Source: JANQMY01 sp965227095 (GTDB taxonomy: Bacteria; Pseudomonadota; Alphaproteobacteria; JANQMY01). Taken from it: a DNA stretch of 64,000 nt. The stretch spans positions 1,984,001 to 2,048,000 of the forward strand of contig CBDDFL010000001.1 in assembly GCA_965227095.1 (NCBI GenBank), written 5' to 3'. The first letter of the stretch is position 1. Every line of letters starts with the position of its first letter. The notes under the pieces were generated by a model. That model made no database searches. It was not told the DNA's origin and was given only the letters and a program-made list of their open reading frames with translations. The position numbers and the translations under genes are program-made. This document shows, in pieces, positions 35,745 through 44,945 of this stretch.

Positions 35745-37940
35745 ATGGGCGAACTAAAACACTCGATCTGCCGCGTCTGCCACGCACAATGTGCCCTGTT
35801 GGTTGAGATGGAACATGGCAAGCCGGTGAAGGTTGTCGGCGATAAGGACAACCCGCTTTATCACGGCTATACCTGTGTGAAAGGCCGCGAACTTCCGTAT
35901 ATGCATTATTCCGACAAACGGCTTCTTCATTCCCAGAAGATGATGCCGGACGGACGCCATGCGGCCATTCCCCACGAACAGGCTTTTCAAGAAGTTGGCG
36001 AAAAACTGAAACAGATCTTGGACACCCATGGGCCACGGTCAATCGCATATTATGTGGGAACCCACGGCTACAACAATTTTGCAACCAACCGGTTTGCAGA
36101 TGCGTTGATGGACGCCATCAACTCGCCCATGCGGTTTTCCAGTGTCACCATTGACCAACCGGGAAAAGGCATCGCGACCGCGCTCCACGGCGCCTGGCAG
36201 GGCGGCACGACAAATATCGACATTGCGGATGCATGGATGTTTGTGGGAACCAATCCCATCGTTTCCATGTTCGGCGGTGCTCCGGTCAATCCGGCACGCG
36301 CAATTAAAAAAGCGAAACAACGCGGGCTCGATTTGGTGGTGATTGATCCGCGGGTCACGGATGTGGCCAAACATGCCACCATTCATTTGCAGCCCAAGCC
36401 CGGAAACGACCCCGCCATCCTTGCCGGCATGTTGCGGGTGATCTTCGAAGAAGGCCTCTACGATCAGAAATTCACAACTGAGAATGTGGACGGTTTTGTC
36501 GAGCTGCGCGAAGCGGTCGATGCGTTTACGCCTGAGTTTGTGGCCGAACAGGCTGACATCCCTGCCGAAAAGCTGAAGGAAGCAGCGCGCGTCATGGCGA
36601 AGGCCGGGCGTGCGGGGTGCACCGCCGGGACGGGTCCCAATATGGCAGCCTATGGCAACCTGTCGGAATATCTTCTTCTGTCCATGATGAGTGTCTGTGG
36701 TCATTGGTTGCAGGAAGGGGACCTGTTTCCGAACCCAGGTGTGTTGGTCAATCGGGCGCCCGCCAAAGCACAGCCAACCGGTCCGTTTCCGGCCTGGGGA
36801 TTTGGCGAGAAACTTCGTGTACGGAATTTGACGGACACGGCGTCCGGGTTGCCCACGGCCGCTGCCGCCGACGAAATTCTTTTGGAAGGCGAAGGTCAAG
36901 TGCGCGCCCTCATTAGTTTGGGCGGCAATCCCATGATGGCGTGGCCGGATCAGCTCAAAACCTATGATGCTATGCGCGAACTCGAGCTGTTTGTGAGCAT
37001 CGATCCGCTGATGACGGCCTCTGCGCGCCTGTCTCACTATGTGATTGCGCCGAAACTAAGCCTCGAATACGCAAGCGCTACCGCGCTCAAGGAAATGCTG
37101 GGCAGTGGCACATCGGGCGAGGGGTATCAGGTTCCCTATGCGCAATGGTGTGAGAAGATTATGGACCCACCTGAAGGGTCCGATGTGGTTGAAGATTGGG
37201 AATTCTTCTATGGTGTGGCCAAGCACATGGGGCTTGAGCTGACCATTCAACCTTGGTCGTTCATGGACCCCGCCAATAAGGCGAAACACGCCACCAAAAT
37301 CGACATGCAGAACAAGCCCACCGGCGAAGAGATTTGGGACTATCTCATGAAAGGGTCACCGGTCGATTTTGCCGACGTGAAGAAACACGAAGGCGGCCGT
37401 TTGTATGATGTGCCGGAGGTGCGTGTGGCGCCGCGGGATGACGGAAACACGGCGCGATTTGATGTGGGCAACGAGGTGATGATGAAAGAGCTGGCGGAGG
37501 TTAAGTCCGGCAGTTTGCATGAGCGTGAAAAGGATTACGCGTTCCGCATGATCAGCCGGCGCTTGCATGACCATCACAATTCGAATTGGCATTTCGCTCC
37601 CCATATGAGCCGCAAATACAAATACAATCCGGCCTTCATGAATCCGGACGATATGAAAGCTCAAGGGCTGAAATCGGGTGATATCATTGAGGTGATCGCG
37701 GAACGCGCTTCCATCAAAGGGATTGTTGAGGAAGCACCGGATGTACGCCAAGGCTCTATCGCCATGACCCATTGCTGGGGCGACTTGCCGGGGATGGATG
37801 ATGATGTCCTTACCCATGGATCGAACACGGGCCGGTTGTCGAGCGTCGAAAAGGATTACGATCCTTATTCGGGCATTCCGCGTATGAGCTCTATTCCCAT
37901 CAATATTCGTTTGCTTCAATCCGCCGTGGCCGCGGAGTAG
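35745..37940 (+). CDS. molybdopterin-dependent oxidoreductase (DMSO-reductase family)
   Basis: A 731-residue catalytic subunit. The N-terminus carries a 4Fe-4S motif, Cys9-x2-Cys12-x3-Cys16-x27-Cys44. The molybdopterin domains follow (DAWMFVGTNPIVSMFGG, DLVVIDPRVTDVAKHA, SLGGNPMMAWPDQL). The C-terminal dinucleotide-binding domain has HNSNWHFAPH and LKSGDIIEVIAERASIKG. The start is the ATG after GGGAGG; no twin-arginine signal is seen, so it should be cytoplasmic. No electron-transfer subunit is next to it. It may be a stand-alone enzyme acting on a small organic substrate. Confidence 0.93.
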   Translation: MGELKHSICRVCHAQCALLVEMEHGKPVKVVGDKDNPLYHGYTCVKGRELPYMHYSDKRLLHSQKMMPDGRHAAIPHEQAFQEVGEKLKQILDTHGPRSIAYYVGTHGYNNFATNRFADALMDAINSPMRFSSVTIDQPGKGIATALHGAWQGGTTNIDIADAWMFVGTNPIVSMFGGAPVNPARAIKKAKQRGLDLVVIDPRVTDVAKHATIHLQPKPGNDPAILAGMLRVIFEEGLYDQKFTTENVDGFVELREAVDAFTPEFVAEQADIPAEKLKEAARVMAKAGRAGCTAGTGPNMAAYGNLSEYLLLSMMSVCGHWLQEGDLFPNPGVLVNRAPAKAQPTGPFPAWGFGEKLRVRNLTDTASGLPTAAAADEILLEGEGQVRALISLGGNPMMAWPDQLKTYDAMRELELFVSIDPLMTASARLSHYVIAPKLSLEYASATALKEMLGSGTSGEGYQVPYAQWCEKIMDPPEGSDVVEDWEFFYGVAKHMGLELTIQPWSFMDPANKAKHATKIDMQNKPTGEEIWDYLMKGSPVDFADVKKHEGGRLYDVPEVRVAPRDDGNTARFDVGNEVMMKELAEVKSGSLHEREKDYAFRMISRRLHDHHNSNWHFAPHMSRKYKYNPAFMNPDDMKAQGLKSGDIIEVIAERASIKGIVEEAPDVRQGSIAMTHCWGDLPGMDDDVLTHGSNTGRLSSVEKDYDPYSGIPRMSSIPINIRLLQSAVAAE

Positions 37941-37944
37941 CACG

Positions 37945-38006
37945 TCTCACATCTTTCTAGGATCGATGGTACACTTTATCATCGGTCCCCCTTAGGAGAT
38001 GTGAGA
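37945..38006 (+). promoter_or_regulatory. long-range hairpin enclosing the DUF899 gene start
   Basis: TCTCACATCT (37945-37954) pairs perfectly with AGATGTGAGA (37997-38006). The 3' arm includes part of the AGGAG ribosome site and the A of the start codon. The loop has its own CGATG/CATCG stem (37964-37968 and 37980-37984). If it forms in the mRNA, translation would be blocked. Confidence 0.55.
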
Positions 38007-38602
38007 TGACGGAAGCTGAAGCCCTCGAATTTGAACTCTATGAAAAAGCGCTGAAACTGGCCGAGCTGCGCGCCAAGGATCCCGGGCGCGAGGTACCAGA
38101 CTACACATTCCAGACAATGGCTGGCGACACGACGCTGTCCCGTCTTTTCGGGGGCAAGCCCAAACTGCTGGCCATTCACAATATGGGGCAGGGGTGCCGT
38201 TACTGCACCCTTTGGGCCGATGGCATCAACGGTATCTTGCCGCACCTTGAAGACGCTTTTTCGGTGGTATTGCTGTCGAAAGACGCACCTGATTTGCAAC
38301 GGCGAATGGCGATGCATCGCGGCTGGAAATTCCGCACGGCGTCGCACGGAGGGACCGACTATCTGGCGGAACAATCGGTTGCCCCGGATGGCGGTAATAC
38401 GCCCGGTGCCGTTATCTATGAAAAGAGCGGCGACAAAATTATGCGTAAGGGGGCTGCGAATTTCGGACCGGGGGATCTTTATTCGCCCATGTGGCATTTT
38501 CTATCTTTGGCCGGCCTTGGGACTGGCGACTGGACACCCCAATACAATTACTGGAAACGTCCAGACACCATGGATGATGGCGGCGCAGATCTTCGCGACT
38601 GA
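38006..38602 (+). CDS. DUF899 (thioredoxin-like) family protein
   Basis: A 198-residue protein matching the DUF899 family of thioredoxin-fold proteins. The active-site region reads HNMGQGCRYCTLWADGINGI, a C-R-Y-C variant of CxxC at about residues 56-59. Further family segments are LLSKDAPDLQRRMAMHRGW and the C-terminal LSLAGLGTGDWTPQYNYW. Biochemical roles in the family are poorly known. Its start region can fold into a hairpin (37945-38006). Its stop directly touches the stop of the convergent transglycosylase-like gene. Confidence 0.85.
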   Translation: MTEAEALEFELYEKALKLAELRAKDPGREVPDYTFQTMAGDTTLSRLFGGKPKLLAIHNMGQGCRYCTLWADGINGILPHLEDAFSVVLLSKDAPDLQRRMAMHRGWKFRTASHGGTDYLAEQSVAPDGGNTPGAVIYEKSGDKIMRKGAANFGPGDLYSPMWHFLSLAGLGTGDWTPQYNYWKRPDTMDDGGADLRD

Positions 38603-39568
38603 CTAGGATGTGGGCGTATTGTCGAACGTTGGTTCCTGAACCAGCACGGTATCGCCTTCTTCACAAGTGGTCCATTGCTCCGTTAACAGAGCATTGATGG
38701 ACGCGAAGGTCCGTTGACTGCCCAGCGGGCCATAGAACAGGTCGTGACGTTTCTTCGCGGCGTCTGGAAGCAATTCGGATGCGTTCGCAAACGGTGTTTC
38801 ATGTGCCGCCGTGATAAAAGTGACGGCGTCATCGGGGCCCATTATATGCGCAAGATAGAGGTCTTGATGTGTGGCGTCGCGGCCCAATTTTACTTCCAGC
38901 GCTGCTTTGTGGGTTCGCGTCAATTCAGCGGTAAGGAATGTTGACGTCATGCCATCAAAGCGCAGATCCAATATTTCTTTCTGTCTTTCCGGTGTGGGCA
39001 CAACACATGCGGCGTCAGACGGACAGCTCACATCATAGGCGTAACCGCCTTTGCCATACGCGCCACCGTGATCATTCATGAGCGACAGCCAGGTGGGGCC
39101 TTCCAGACGGTATAATCCGGCGCCATTATCCTGCGCACTGATGGCATTGGTGTCGTGTTCGCTTTCCAAGCGGGCAAGTTTTGCCAGATAGTCAGCGGAC
39201 ACGCCGGTTCGCATGGCCGCCATTGTCAGGGCCCACACAACGTCTTCACTCAAACTTGGGGCCTCAACAGAAACAGGGGAAGACGGTTGACTGCTGAGGA
39301 AGGCAGCACTTGCTTCCCGCAGGCTTTGATAAAAGGACCGCAGCGCATCATAGGTCTGATCCATGAAATCCGGCAGATGTTTCGAGCCGTCTAAGGCGCG
39401 CTCTGACAGGGTCAATACGCCATAGAGAAGGACGGAATCCTTGGGGCCGGCATAGTAGAAATCCCAGCCAAGGGCCAAGATCAAAATGCACAACAAAGTT
39501 CTTCGATAGAAAGTGACAAACAGGATATGAATTAGGTGGGCCATGATACGCGCCCCTTTACAAAACAA
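38603..39568 (-). CDS. transglycosylase-like membrane-anchored protein (paralogue A)
   Basis: A 321-residue protein with one N-terminal helix (about residues 17-38) that would anchor it in the inner membrane, facing the periplasm. The central part resembles the soluble lytic transglycosylase fold. A candidate catalytic Glu (Glu135) lies in LARLESEHDTNA. The next block reads GLYRLEGPTWLSLM where active enzymes usually have G-L/x-M/F-Q. That Gln is replaced by Arg here, so activity is uncertain. It is a clear paralogue of the next gene, sharing VWALTMA-, EILDLRFDG-T-STFL-AE and other blocks. Confidence 0.72.
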   Translation of the reverse strand: MFCKGARIMAHLIHILFVTFYRRTLLCILILALGWDFYYAGPKDSVLLYGVLTLSERALDGSKHLPDFMDQTYDALRSFYQSLREASAAFLSSQPSSPVSVEAPSLSEDVVWALTMAAMRTGVSADYLAKLARLESEHDTNAISAQDNGAGLYRLEGPTWLSLMNDHGGAYGKGGYAYDVSCPSDAACVVPTPERQKEILDLRFDGMTSTFLTAELTRTHKAALEVKLGRDATHQDLYLAHIMGPDDAVTFITAAHETPFANASELLPDAAKKRHDLFYGPLGSQRTFASINALLTEQWTTCEEGDTVLVQEPTFDNTPTS

Positions 39569-39759
39569 TTACACCCAAGTGCGGACGTTATGTCTCGGGA
39601 ACGGTTTTGCGGTGCTGACCCCCGCGCTCGCATTTCTGCTGCCGGTTATCCTGTTTGGTTATTCTCAGCACGCCATCTTTTCCGAGCGTGTCCGTCACAT
39701 GATCCTATAAGTATCGAAGACCCTATGAACGCACGCTGAACGTGATGTATCGTTTAGGT

Positions 39760-40680
39760 TTAGATAGTGGTGCCCGTAGCGAGGAGAATTGCGTCAGGCG
39801 TTATCTCTTCTACATAGGGCTTGCACAAAGCCCATCGTTCTTGAAAGCGCTGGTCCACTTGGCGGAAAGTTTTTGCGCCGCCCAGCATGCCGTAAAAAAT
39901 TGTCCGATTAGCCTTGGCGGCTTGGGGAAATGTTTCGGCGGCAATGGCAAAGGGACGCCGTTCTAGATTGCGGAAGAATTTTGTGGCGCCGCCGACGCCA
40001 AAGAAATGCGCCACGTACAGCTCGTAATCGGACACGGACCTGTTGAGATTGTTTTCGAGCTGCCGTTTGTTTTCCTTGGCGAATTCCGCCGCCAGGAAGG
40101 TGGAGGTTTGCCCGTCAAACCGAAGGTCCAAAATTTCCTGGCGACGGGTTGGATCGTCCACACGGCACCGGCCGCTAGATGAACACATGATGCTATCGGC
40201 GTAACCCGCCCAGCCATAGCGCGCACCATGCCGGTTTAAGAGAGACAACCATGTATTATCGATCACTTGGAAAAGGCCAGTTGCGGAAGATGTTGGCGCC
40301 TTTGCCTTCACATTAAAGTTACTCTCCAGATGGGCCGTGTTGGCGAGATACAAATACGACACACCGGTGCGCTTGCTCGCCAGGGTCAAGGCCCAAACCA
40401 CTTCGTCGTCAAGGACCGTAACGTTTTTGGGGCGTTCCGCCATCACCGCGTCCGTGGCAATGACGGCCGCATGGCCGACGCGGTCAACGAAACCGGTCGC
40501 ATGGTCCAGGCCCGATTGCAGAAGATCCGGCAAGTGCTTGGACCCCTCCACGAGGCGTTCCGCAAGGGTGAGCGAACCGTTGACGATCACGGAATTGGAC
40601 GGCCCGGAATAGAGTAACTCCCAGGCCAATAAAACGCCGATACACCACAGCAAACCACGGCGAAGCCATGCCCATGCCAT
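39760..40680 (-). CDS. transglycosylase-like membrane-anchored protein (paralogue B)
   Basis: A 306-residue paralogue of the neighbouring protein with the same plan. An N-terminal helix (residues 7-24) is followed by a linker, and then a lysozyme-like domain with Glu119 in AHLESNFNVKA and GLFQVIDNTWLSLL, which keeps the usual Gln. It could thus be an active peptidoglycan transglycosylase, while the downstream copy has diverged. The shared C-terminal part (RQEILDLRFDGQTSTFLAAEF and the AHFFGVGGATKFF block) is not a domain I recognise. Confidence 0.75.
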   Translation of the reverse strand: MAWAWLRRGLLWCIGVLLAWELLYSGPSNSVIVNGSLTLAERLVEGSKHLPDLLQSGLDHATGFVDRVGHAAVIATDAVMAERPKNVTVLDDEVVWALTLASKRTGVSYLYLANTAHLESNFNVKAKAPTSSATGLFQVIDNTWLSLLNRHGARYGWAGYADSIMCSSSGRCRVDDPTRRQEILDLRFDGQTSTFLAAEFAKENKRQLENNLNRSVSDYELYVAHFFGVGGATKFFRNLERRPFAIAAETFPQAAKANRTIFYGMLGGAKTFRQVDQRFQERWALCKPYVEEITPDAILLATGTTI

Positions 40681-40778
40681 TGCATCTACTCCTCAGACCC
40701 CATTTTGTGAGCGGGATCCGATCAAACAAACAGAAACTTCATTGAACGATGACGAGGATGTATGGGCAATGAACGGTA

Positions 40779-40817
40779 ATCCAAGGCCGTTCACATGAAG
40801 GTGACAATGCCTTGGAT
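40779..40817. repeat. stem-loop between cofGH and the transglycosylase-like gene
   Basis: ATCCAAGGC (40779-40787) and GCCTTGGAT (40809-40817) are 9-base perfect arms; further complementary bases lie just outside (GAACGG/CCGTTC). No T run follows on either side. It may mark or protect the 3' end of the F420 operon transcript. Confidence 0.45.
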
Positions 40818-40849
40818 GCCGGCCGTTCGATGGGAGCGAATGTTACGCC

Positions 40850-43249
40850 TTACGCGAAGACCCGCTCATATTCCTTTGCCGGAAGGGTGACGGCATCCGA
40901 CAGAGGAGAGGCGCCGAATGAGGCATCACGCTGGCTCTCCGCCACGGACCCGTAAACGGTGGAGCGTTGTTTTGGATCGCGGCCGATGGATCGAATGACT
41001 TCTTCCATGCTTTCAGGTGGCATTTCCTGTCCATGAGCAGCGCCTGCCGACCGGGTGATGGTTTCGTTCATCAGTGTGCCACCCAAATCATTGGCGCCTG
41101 CATTGAGGCAGGCCGCAACACCTTTGAGGCCCATCTTCACCCATGAGGTTTGAATGTTGGGGATGACCGGGTTCAGTGCAAGCCGTGCGACCGCGTGCAT
41201 CAACACGGCCTCGCGGAAGGTGGGGCCCGGGCGTGCGCGGCCTTTCAGATAAATCGGTGCTTCCATGTGGACAAAGGGAAGAGGCACAAATTCCGTAAAG
41301 CCGCCGGTCATGTTTTGCAAGTCACGCAGACGCGCGAGGTGGCGCGCCCAGTTTTTCGTGGTCTCGATATGGCCATACATGATGGTGGCGGTGGTCCGAA
41401 AACCCACATCGTGAGCGGTCTCCATCACTTCCAGCCACTCCGACGTATTGATTTTGTCTGCACACAGATCGCGGCGAATTTCATCATCCAGAATTTCAGC
41501 AGCCGTTCCAGGCAATGTGCCCAATCCGGCTTCTTTGAGAGACTGGAGGAATTCTTTAAGGGAAATACCCAGTGTTTTGGCACCCTGCCATACTTCCAGC
41601 GGAGAGAAGGCGTGGACATGAATATCGGGCGCACCTTTCTTTGCGGCTTGACACAGTTCGATATAGGTTTGGCCGGTATAGGCGGGGTGAATGCCGCCTT
41701 GCATGCACACTTCCGTTGCGCCGCGGTCCCACGCTTCCTTTGCGCGCCGGGCAATTTCATCGTAATCGACGATATAAGGCTTGCCGCGCAAATTCTCACT
41801 CATCTTGCCTTTTGAGAAGGCGCAGAATTGGCATTTGAACGTACACACATTGGTGTAATTGATGTTGCGGGTGACCACATAGGTGACTGTGTCGCCATTG
41901 ACGGATTTGCGAAGATCGTCTGCCGCCGAACAAATATGATCCACACCGGCACCGCGCGTTTCGAAAAGTTCGGTAATCTCGCGGACGGAAAGGTCCTGAC
42001 CTTTTTGAGCTCTGTCCGTGAGCTCATGCAAGCGCGCTGTGTCACCAGACCGGATATTTGGTGCGGTGCATCCAGCTGTGGAGGGAAGCTCGTCAACAAC
42101 GGTACCGGCTTCCCAATCGTCACTACGGGCCAGCCCGCTGGCATCGGCCAAATTGAGCAGCTTCGGCGCGATCTTGATGTCGGCCCAGTCCTCGTGTTTG
42201 GCGATATAGTTTGGATAGACGGTCAGCCGTTCGCACAGCACCTTACCGGCGTCGGCGGTTTCTTGCGCCAGCTTTTCCAAATGCGGCCACGGGGCTTCCG
42301 GGTTAACAAAGTCCGGCGTCAGGGGAGAAACGCCCCCCCAATCATTGATGCCGGCGTCCACCAGCGCTTGAAGATGGCCCTGATTTAGATTCGGAGGTGC
42401 CTGAAGGCTCATTTGCGGGCCGAAGATGAGGCGCGCCATGGCGAGCGTCCACAAAAACTCATCCAGCGGGGCTGCCGGTGCGCCGGACATTTTTGTATCC
42501 GGCTTCGGCAAGAAATTCTGTATAATGATTTCTTGGATGTGTCCGTATTCGTCTTGTAGATCTTTCAAGGCGAACAGGCTGTCCAATCGTTCGTCGCGCG
42601 TCTCGCCAATACCAATGAGAAGCCCACTGGTGAACGGTATCTTCGCTTCGCCAGCAAGCCGCAGCGTTTCAAGCCGCGCTTCAGGCATTTTGTCGGGCGA
42701 TCCGTAATGCGGCATGCCTTTTTCGCTTAGGCGGGGCGAAACCGTTTCCAACATGATACCCATGGAGGCAGATACTTGCCTGAGGGCGGTGAAGTCATCC
42801 GCGGTCATCAAGCCGGGATTGAGGTGGGGCAGAAGGCCGGTTTCGTCCAGCACGCGTTTTGCCATGTCCCCTAAATAGGCCAGGGTGGTGTCGTGGCCCA
42901 GGCCTTCCAATCCTTCGCGCGCGGCGCGGTAGCGCAATTCCGGTTTGTCCCCCAGTGTAAACAAGGCTTCTTTACAACCGGCGTCGGCGCCTTGTTGCGC
43001 AATGGCCAGCACCTGTTCCGGGGACAGATATGCTGCTTCCCCTTTCTTAGGCGGGGTTGCAAATGTGCAATAGTGACAGACATCTCGGCAAAGATGGGTG
43101 AGGGGGATGAATACTTTCTTGGAGAAGGTGATGACGTCGCCAAAGCCGTCGTCTCGCAGCTCCGCCGCCTGTTTCATCAGGTCTTCAAGGTTGGTTTCCG
43201 CCCCAAATCGTGCCGCTTCTTCACGGCTTATGGAATTGTGCTGTGCCAA
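40850..43249 (-). CDS. cofGH: FO synthase, fused CofG-CofH
   Basis: A bifunctional radical-SAM enzyme making the 7,8-didemethyl-8-hydroxy-5-deazariboflavin (FO) chromophore of F420. It contains two complete halves. The CofG-like N-terminal half has the iron-sulfur motif CRDVCHYC (C-x3-C-x2-C). The CofH-like C-terminal half has CTFKCQFC. The same fused plan is called FbiC in actinobacteria. The start is a TTG, giving about 799 residues. An ATG at 43378 would overlap cofC by 79 bases and add an unrelated leader, so it is disfavoured. It is the last gene of the F420 operon. Confidence 0.95.
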   Translation of the reverse strand: MAQHNSISREEAARFGAETNLEDLMKQAAELRDDGFGDVITFSKKVFIPLTHLCRDVCHYCTFATPPKKGEAAYLSPEQVLAIAQQGADAGCKEALFTLGDKPELRYRAAREGLEGLGHDTTLAYLGDMAKRVLDETGLLPHLNPGLMTADDFTALRQVSASMGIMLETVSPRLSEKGMPHYGSPDKMPEARLETLRLAGEAKIPFTSGLLIGIGETRDERLDSLFALKDLQDEYGHIQEIIIQNFLPKPDTKMSGAPAAPLDEFLWTLAMARLIFGPQMSLQAPPNLNQGHLQALVDAGINDWGGVSPLTPDFVNPEAPWPHLEKLAQETADAGKVLCERLTVYPNYIAKHEDWADIKIAPKLLNLADASGLARSDDWEAGTVVDELPSTAGCTAPNIRSGDTARLHELTDRAQKGQDLSVREITELFETRGAGVDHICSAADDLRKSVNGDTVTYVVTRNINYTNVCTFKCQFCAFSKGKMSENLRGKPYIVDYDEIARRAKEAWDRGATEVCMQGGIHPAYTGQTYIELCQAAKKGAPDIHVHAFSPLEVWQGAKTLGISLKEFLQSLKEAGLGTLPGTAAEILDDEIRRDLCADKINTSEWLEVMETAHDVGFRTTATIMYGHIETTKNWARHLARLRDLQNMTGGFTEFVPLPFVHMEAPIYLKGRARPGPTFREAVLMHAVARLALNPVIPNIQTSWVKMGLKGVAACLNAGANDLGGTLMNETITRSAGAAHGQEMPPESMEEVIRSIGRDPKQRSTVYGSVAESQRDASFGASPLSDAVTLPAKEYERVFA

Positions 43250-43299
43250 TGGTCTGCTCTCTTGTCTTTGGACGGCGGATTTCCTGGGCTCCGCGAGAC

Positions 43300-43953
43300 C
43301 TAGGATGCCACGAACCGGCCCTCTTTTTCCAGTTTTGTGACAAAGGCGGCGGTGCGCCCCGAAAGGCCATTTTTGCACAAGATCTTAAGGTCCTCGGGCC
43401 GGTCAATATCCAAGGAAATACGATCGATTTTGGGTGTTTTTACCTGAATTCCGGCCTTTTCGCCTTCTGCCACGTGTTTGGCGAAGCTGTTTTTGCCAAA
43501 TCGAAAGGGAATGATTTCCGGCGGGCTCGCGATGAGCAAATTCGTACCGCCGTCTTCCCCGGCCTCTACGAGCGTCAATGAGGGGGCCGGAGGGTGATTG
43601 GTGATGGCTTTCTCAATATCTTGCGCCTGGACCAAAGGCACATCCGCCGGGATGAGCAACATGGCGTCTTCCCCCAAATCCGTCAGGAAATGGGCGGCTT
43701 CTGCCGCGGCACCGGCAAGATCTTTCGTGCCCTGATCTGTAATGGTATCGGCCCCCAAATCGGCGGCAAAGGACGATACTTGGTGATCCGGCGTAACCAC
43801 AGACACCGCGGTCACACCGTCGGCCGTGAGTAAAGCATCAAGGACATCATGGAGCATGAGCCGAGACAGCTCGGACCGTTCGCGTTCTGACAGTAAATGC
43901 TTCAGGCGCGATTTGGTGTTTTCGAAACTCTTGATGGGTACGACCGCCCGCAT
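43300..43953 (-). CDS. cofC: CofC, phospholactate/PEP/phosphoglycerate guanylyltransferase
   Basis: A 217-residue nucleotidyltransferase that activates a three-carbon phospho-acid with GTP before CofD. The N-terminus MRAVVPIKSFENTKSRL matches the nucleotide-binding loop of the family, and LIPADVPLVQAQDIE is the metal-binding segment. Which acid is used (2-phospholactate, phosphoenolpyruvate or 3-phosphoglycerate) is not readable from the sequence. It lies 38 bases after cofD and about 50 before cofGH. Confidence 0.92.
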   Translation of the reverse strand: MRAVVPIKSFENTKSRLKHLLSERERSELSRLMLHDVLDALLTADGVTAVSVVTPDHQVSSFAADLGADTITDQGTKDLAGAAAEAAHFLTDLGEDAMLLIPADVPLVQAQDIEKAITNHPPAPSLTLVEAGEDGGTNLLIASPPEIIPFRFGKNSFAKHVAEGEKAGIQVKTPKIDRISLDIDRPEDLKILCKNGLSGRTAAFVTKLEKEGRFVAS

Positions 43954-43991
43954 TGCAGGTCTGCCCCTCCCCTTATCACATGGTTCTCGAG

Positions 43992-44945
43992 TTAGATCGT
44001 TTTTGAGAAGGCCAAAACGTCGGTCGCGAGACGCACTTTATCTTCCAGCGATTTCATCACTGTATTGGTCACCAATACATGGGGGACAACGGTTCGTAAA
44101 CTGTCTTCCTCGGACGCGTCTTGGGTATCGATCACGATCGCGGACAGGAAGGATGCGTAGTGTTGCGCGATAGACAGGCTGGTGACGTCAATGCCGAGTT
44201 CCGCCATCATCTTCGCGGCCGGCCCTTTGATGGCTTTCCCGCCCACAATCGGAGAGACGGCAATGATAGGGACTGACACCCGTTCGAGCGCCTCTCTGAC
44301 ACCGTTGAGTTTTAAAATGGGGTCGATGCTGACAAAAGGATTTGAGGGGCAAAGCACAATGGCGCCAAGGGATGGATCTTGCAACGCGGCCAAGAAGGGT
44401 GGGGCGGGCCGTGCGGATGACGCACCTTGGATGTCGAACCCGGTCACGATGGGTGCACATTTGTCGCGCACAAAGTAGTGCTGGAATGCCAGGGTGGTTT
44501 CATTGGTTTCGATCATTGTCCGTACACGGTCATCCGTCATGGGAGTGACCGTGTGATCGATACCAACTTTCTCGCACAGCGCCTGCGTGATCGTGCTTAA
44601 CGGAATGCCTGCGTCTAATTGGCGGGTGCGTTCCACATGGGTTGCAAGGTCCTTGTCGCCCAATTGGAACCAGTCTTCACCGCCTAGCGTGCGCAGGCTT
44701 TCCATGAAGCTCCAGGTTTCGCCAGCACGTCCCCAACCGGTGTCCGGATTGGCAAGTCCGCCAAGCGTATACATGACCGTGTCCACATCGGGGGAGATGT
44801 GAAATCCCAGATGCTCAAAATCGTCCCCTGTATTGGCAACAACCGTCAGCTTGTCCGGAGCCAGCACGGTAGCAAGGCCCAGGGCCAGCTTAGCGCCGCC
44901 CACGCCCCCGCACAGGGCGAGTATATGACCATTTATGTCAATCAT
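43992..44945 (-). CDS. cofD: CofD, F420-0 (or dehydro-F420-0) synthase
   Basis: A 317-residue transferase joining FO with the activated three-carbon unit. Family motifs are ALCGGVGGAKLALGLA at the N-terminus, VVANTGDDFEHLGFHISPDVD, and the C-terminal PIIAVSPIVGGKAIKGPAAKMM. The length fits CofD/FbiA. The start overlaps the cofE stop by four bases, a sign of translational coupling. Confidence 0.96.
   Translation of the reverse strand: MIDINGHILALCGGVGGAKLALGLATVLAPDKLTVVANTGDDFEHLGFHISPDVDTVMYTLGGLANPDTGWGRAGETWSFMESLRTLGGEDWFQLGDKDLATHVERTRQLDAGIPLSTITQALCEKVGIDHTVTPMTDDRVRTMIETNETTLAFQHYFVRDKCAPIVTGFDIQGASSARPAPPFLAALQDPSLGAIVLCPSNPFVSIDPILKLNGVREALERVSVPIIAVSPIVGGKAIKGPAAKMMAELGIDVTSLSIAQHYASFLSAIVIDTQDASEEDSLRTVVPHVLVTNTVMKSLEDKVRLATDVLAFSKTI

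Noticed and set aside
36039..37037. 332-codon minus-strand frame inside the molybdopterin oxidoreductase gene
   Set aside because: Antisense shadow: the sense protein has a full family signature.
43250..43378. ATG start for FO synthase at 43378
   Set aside because: It would overlap cofC by 79 bases and encode an Arg-rich leader without similarity to FO synthases.
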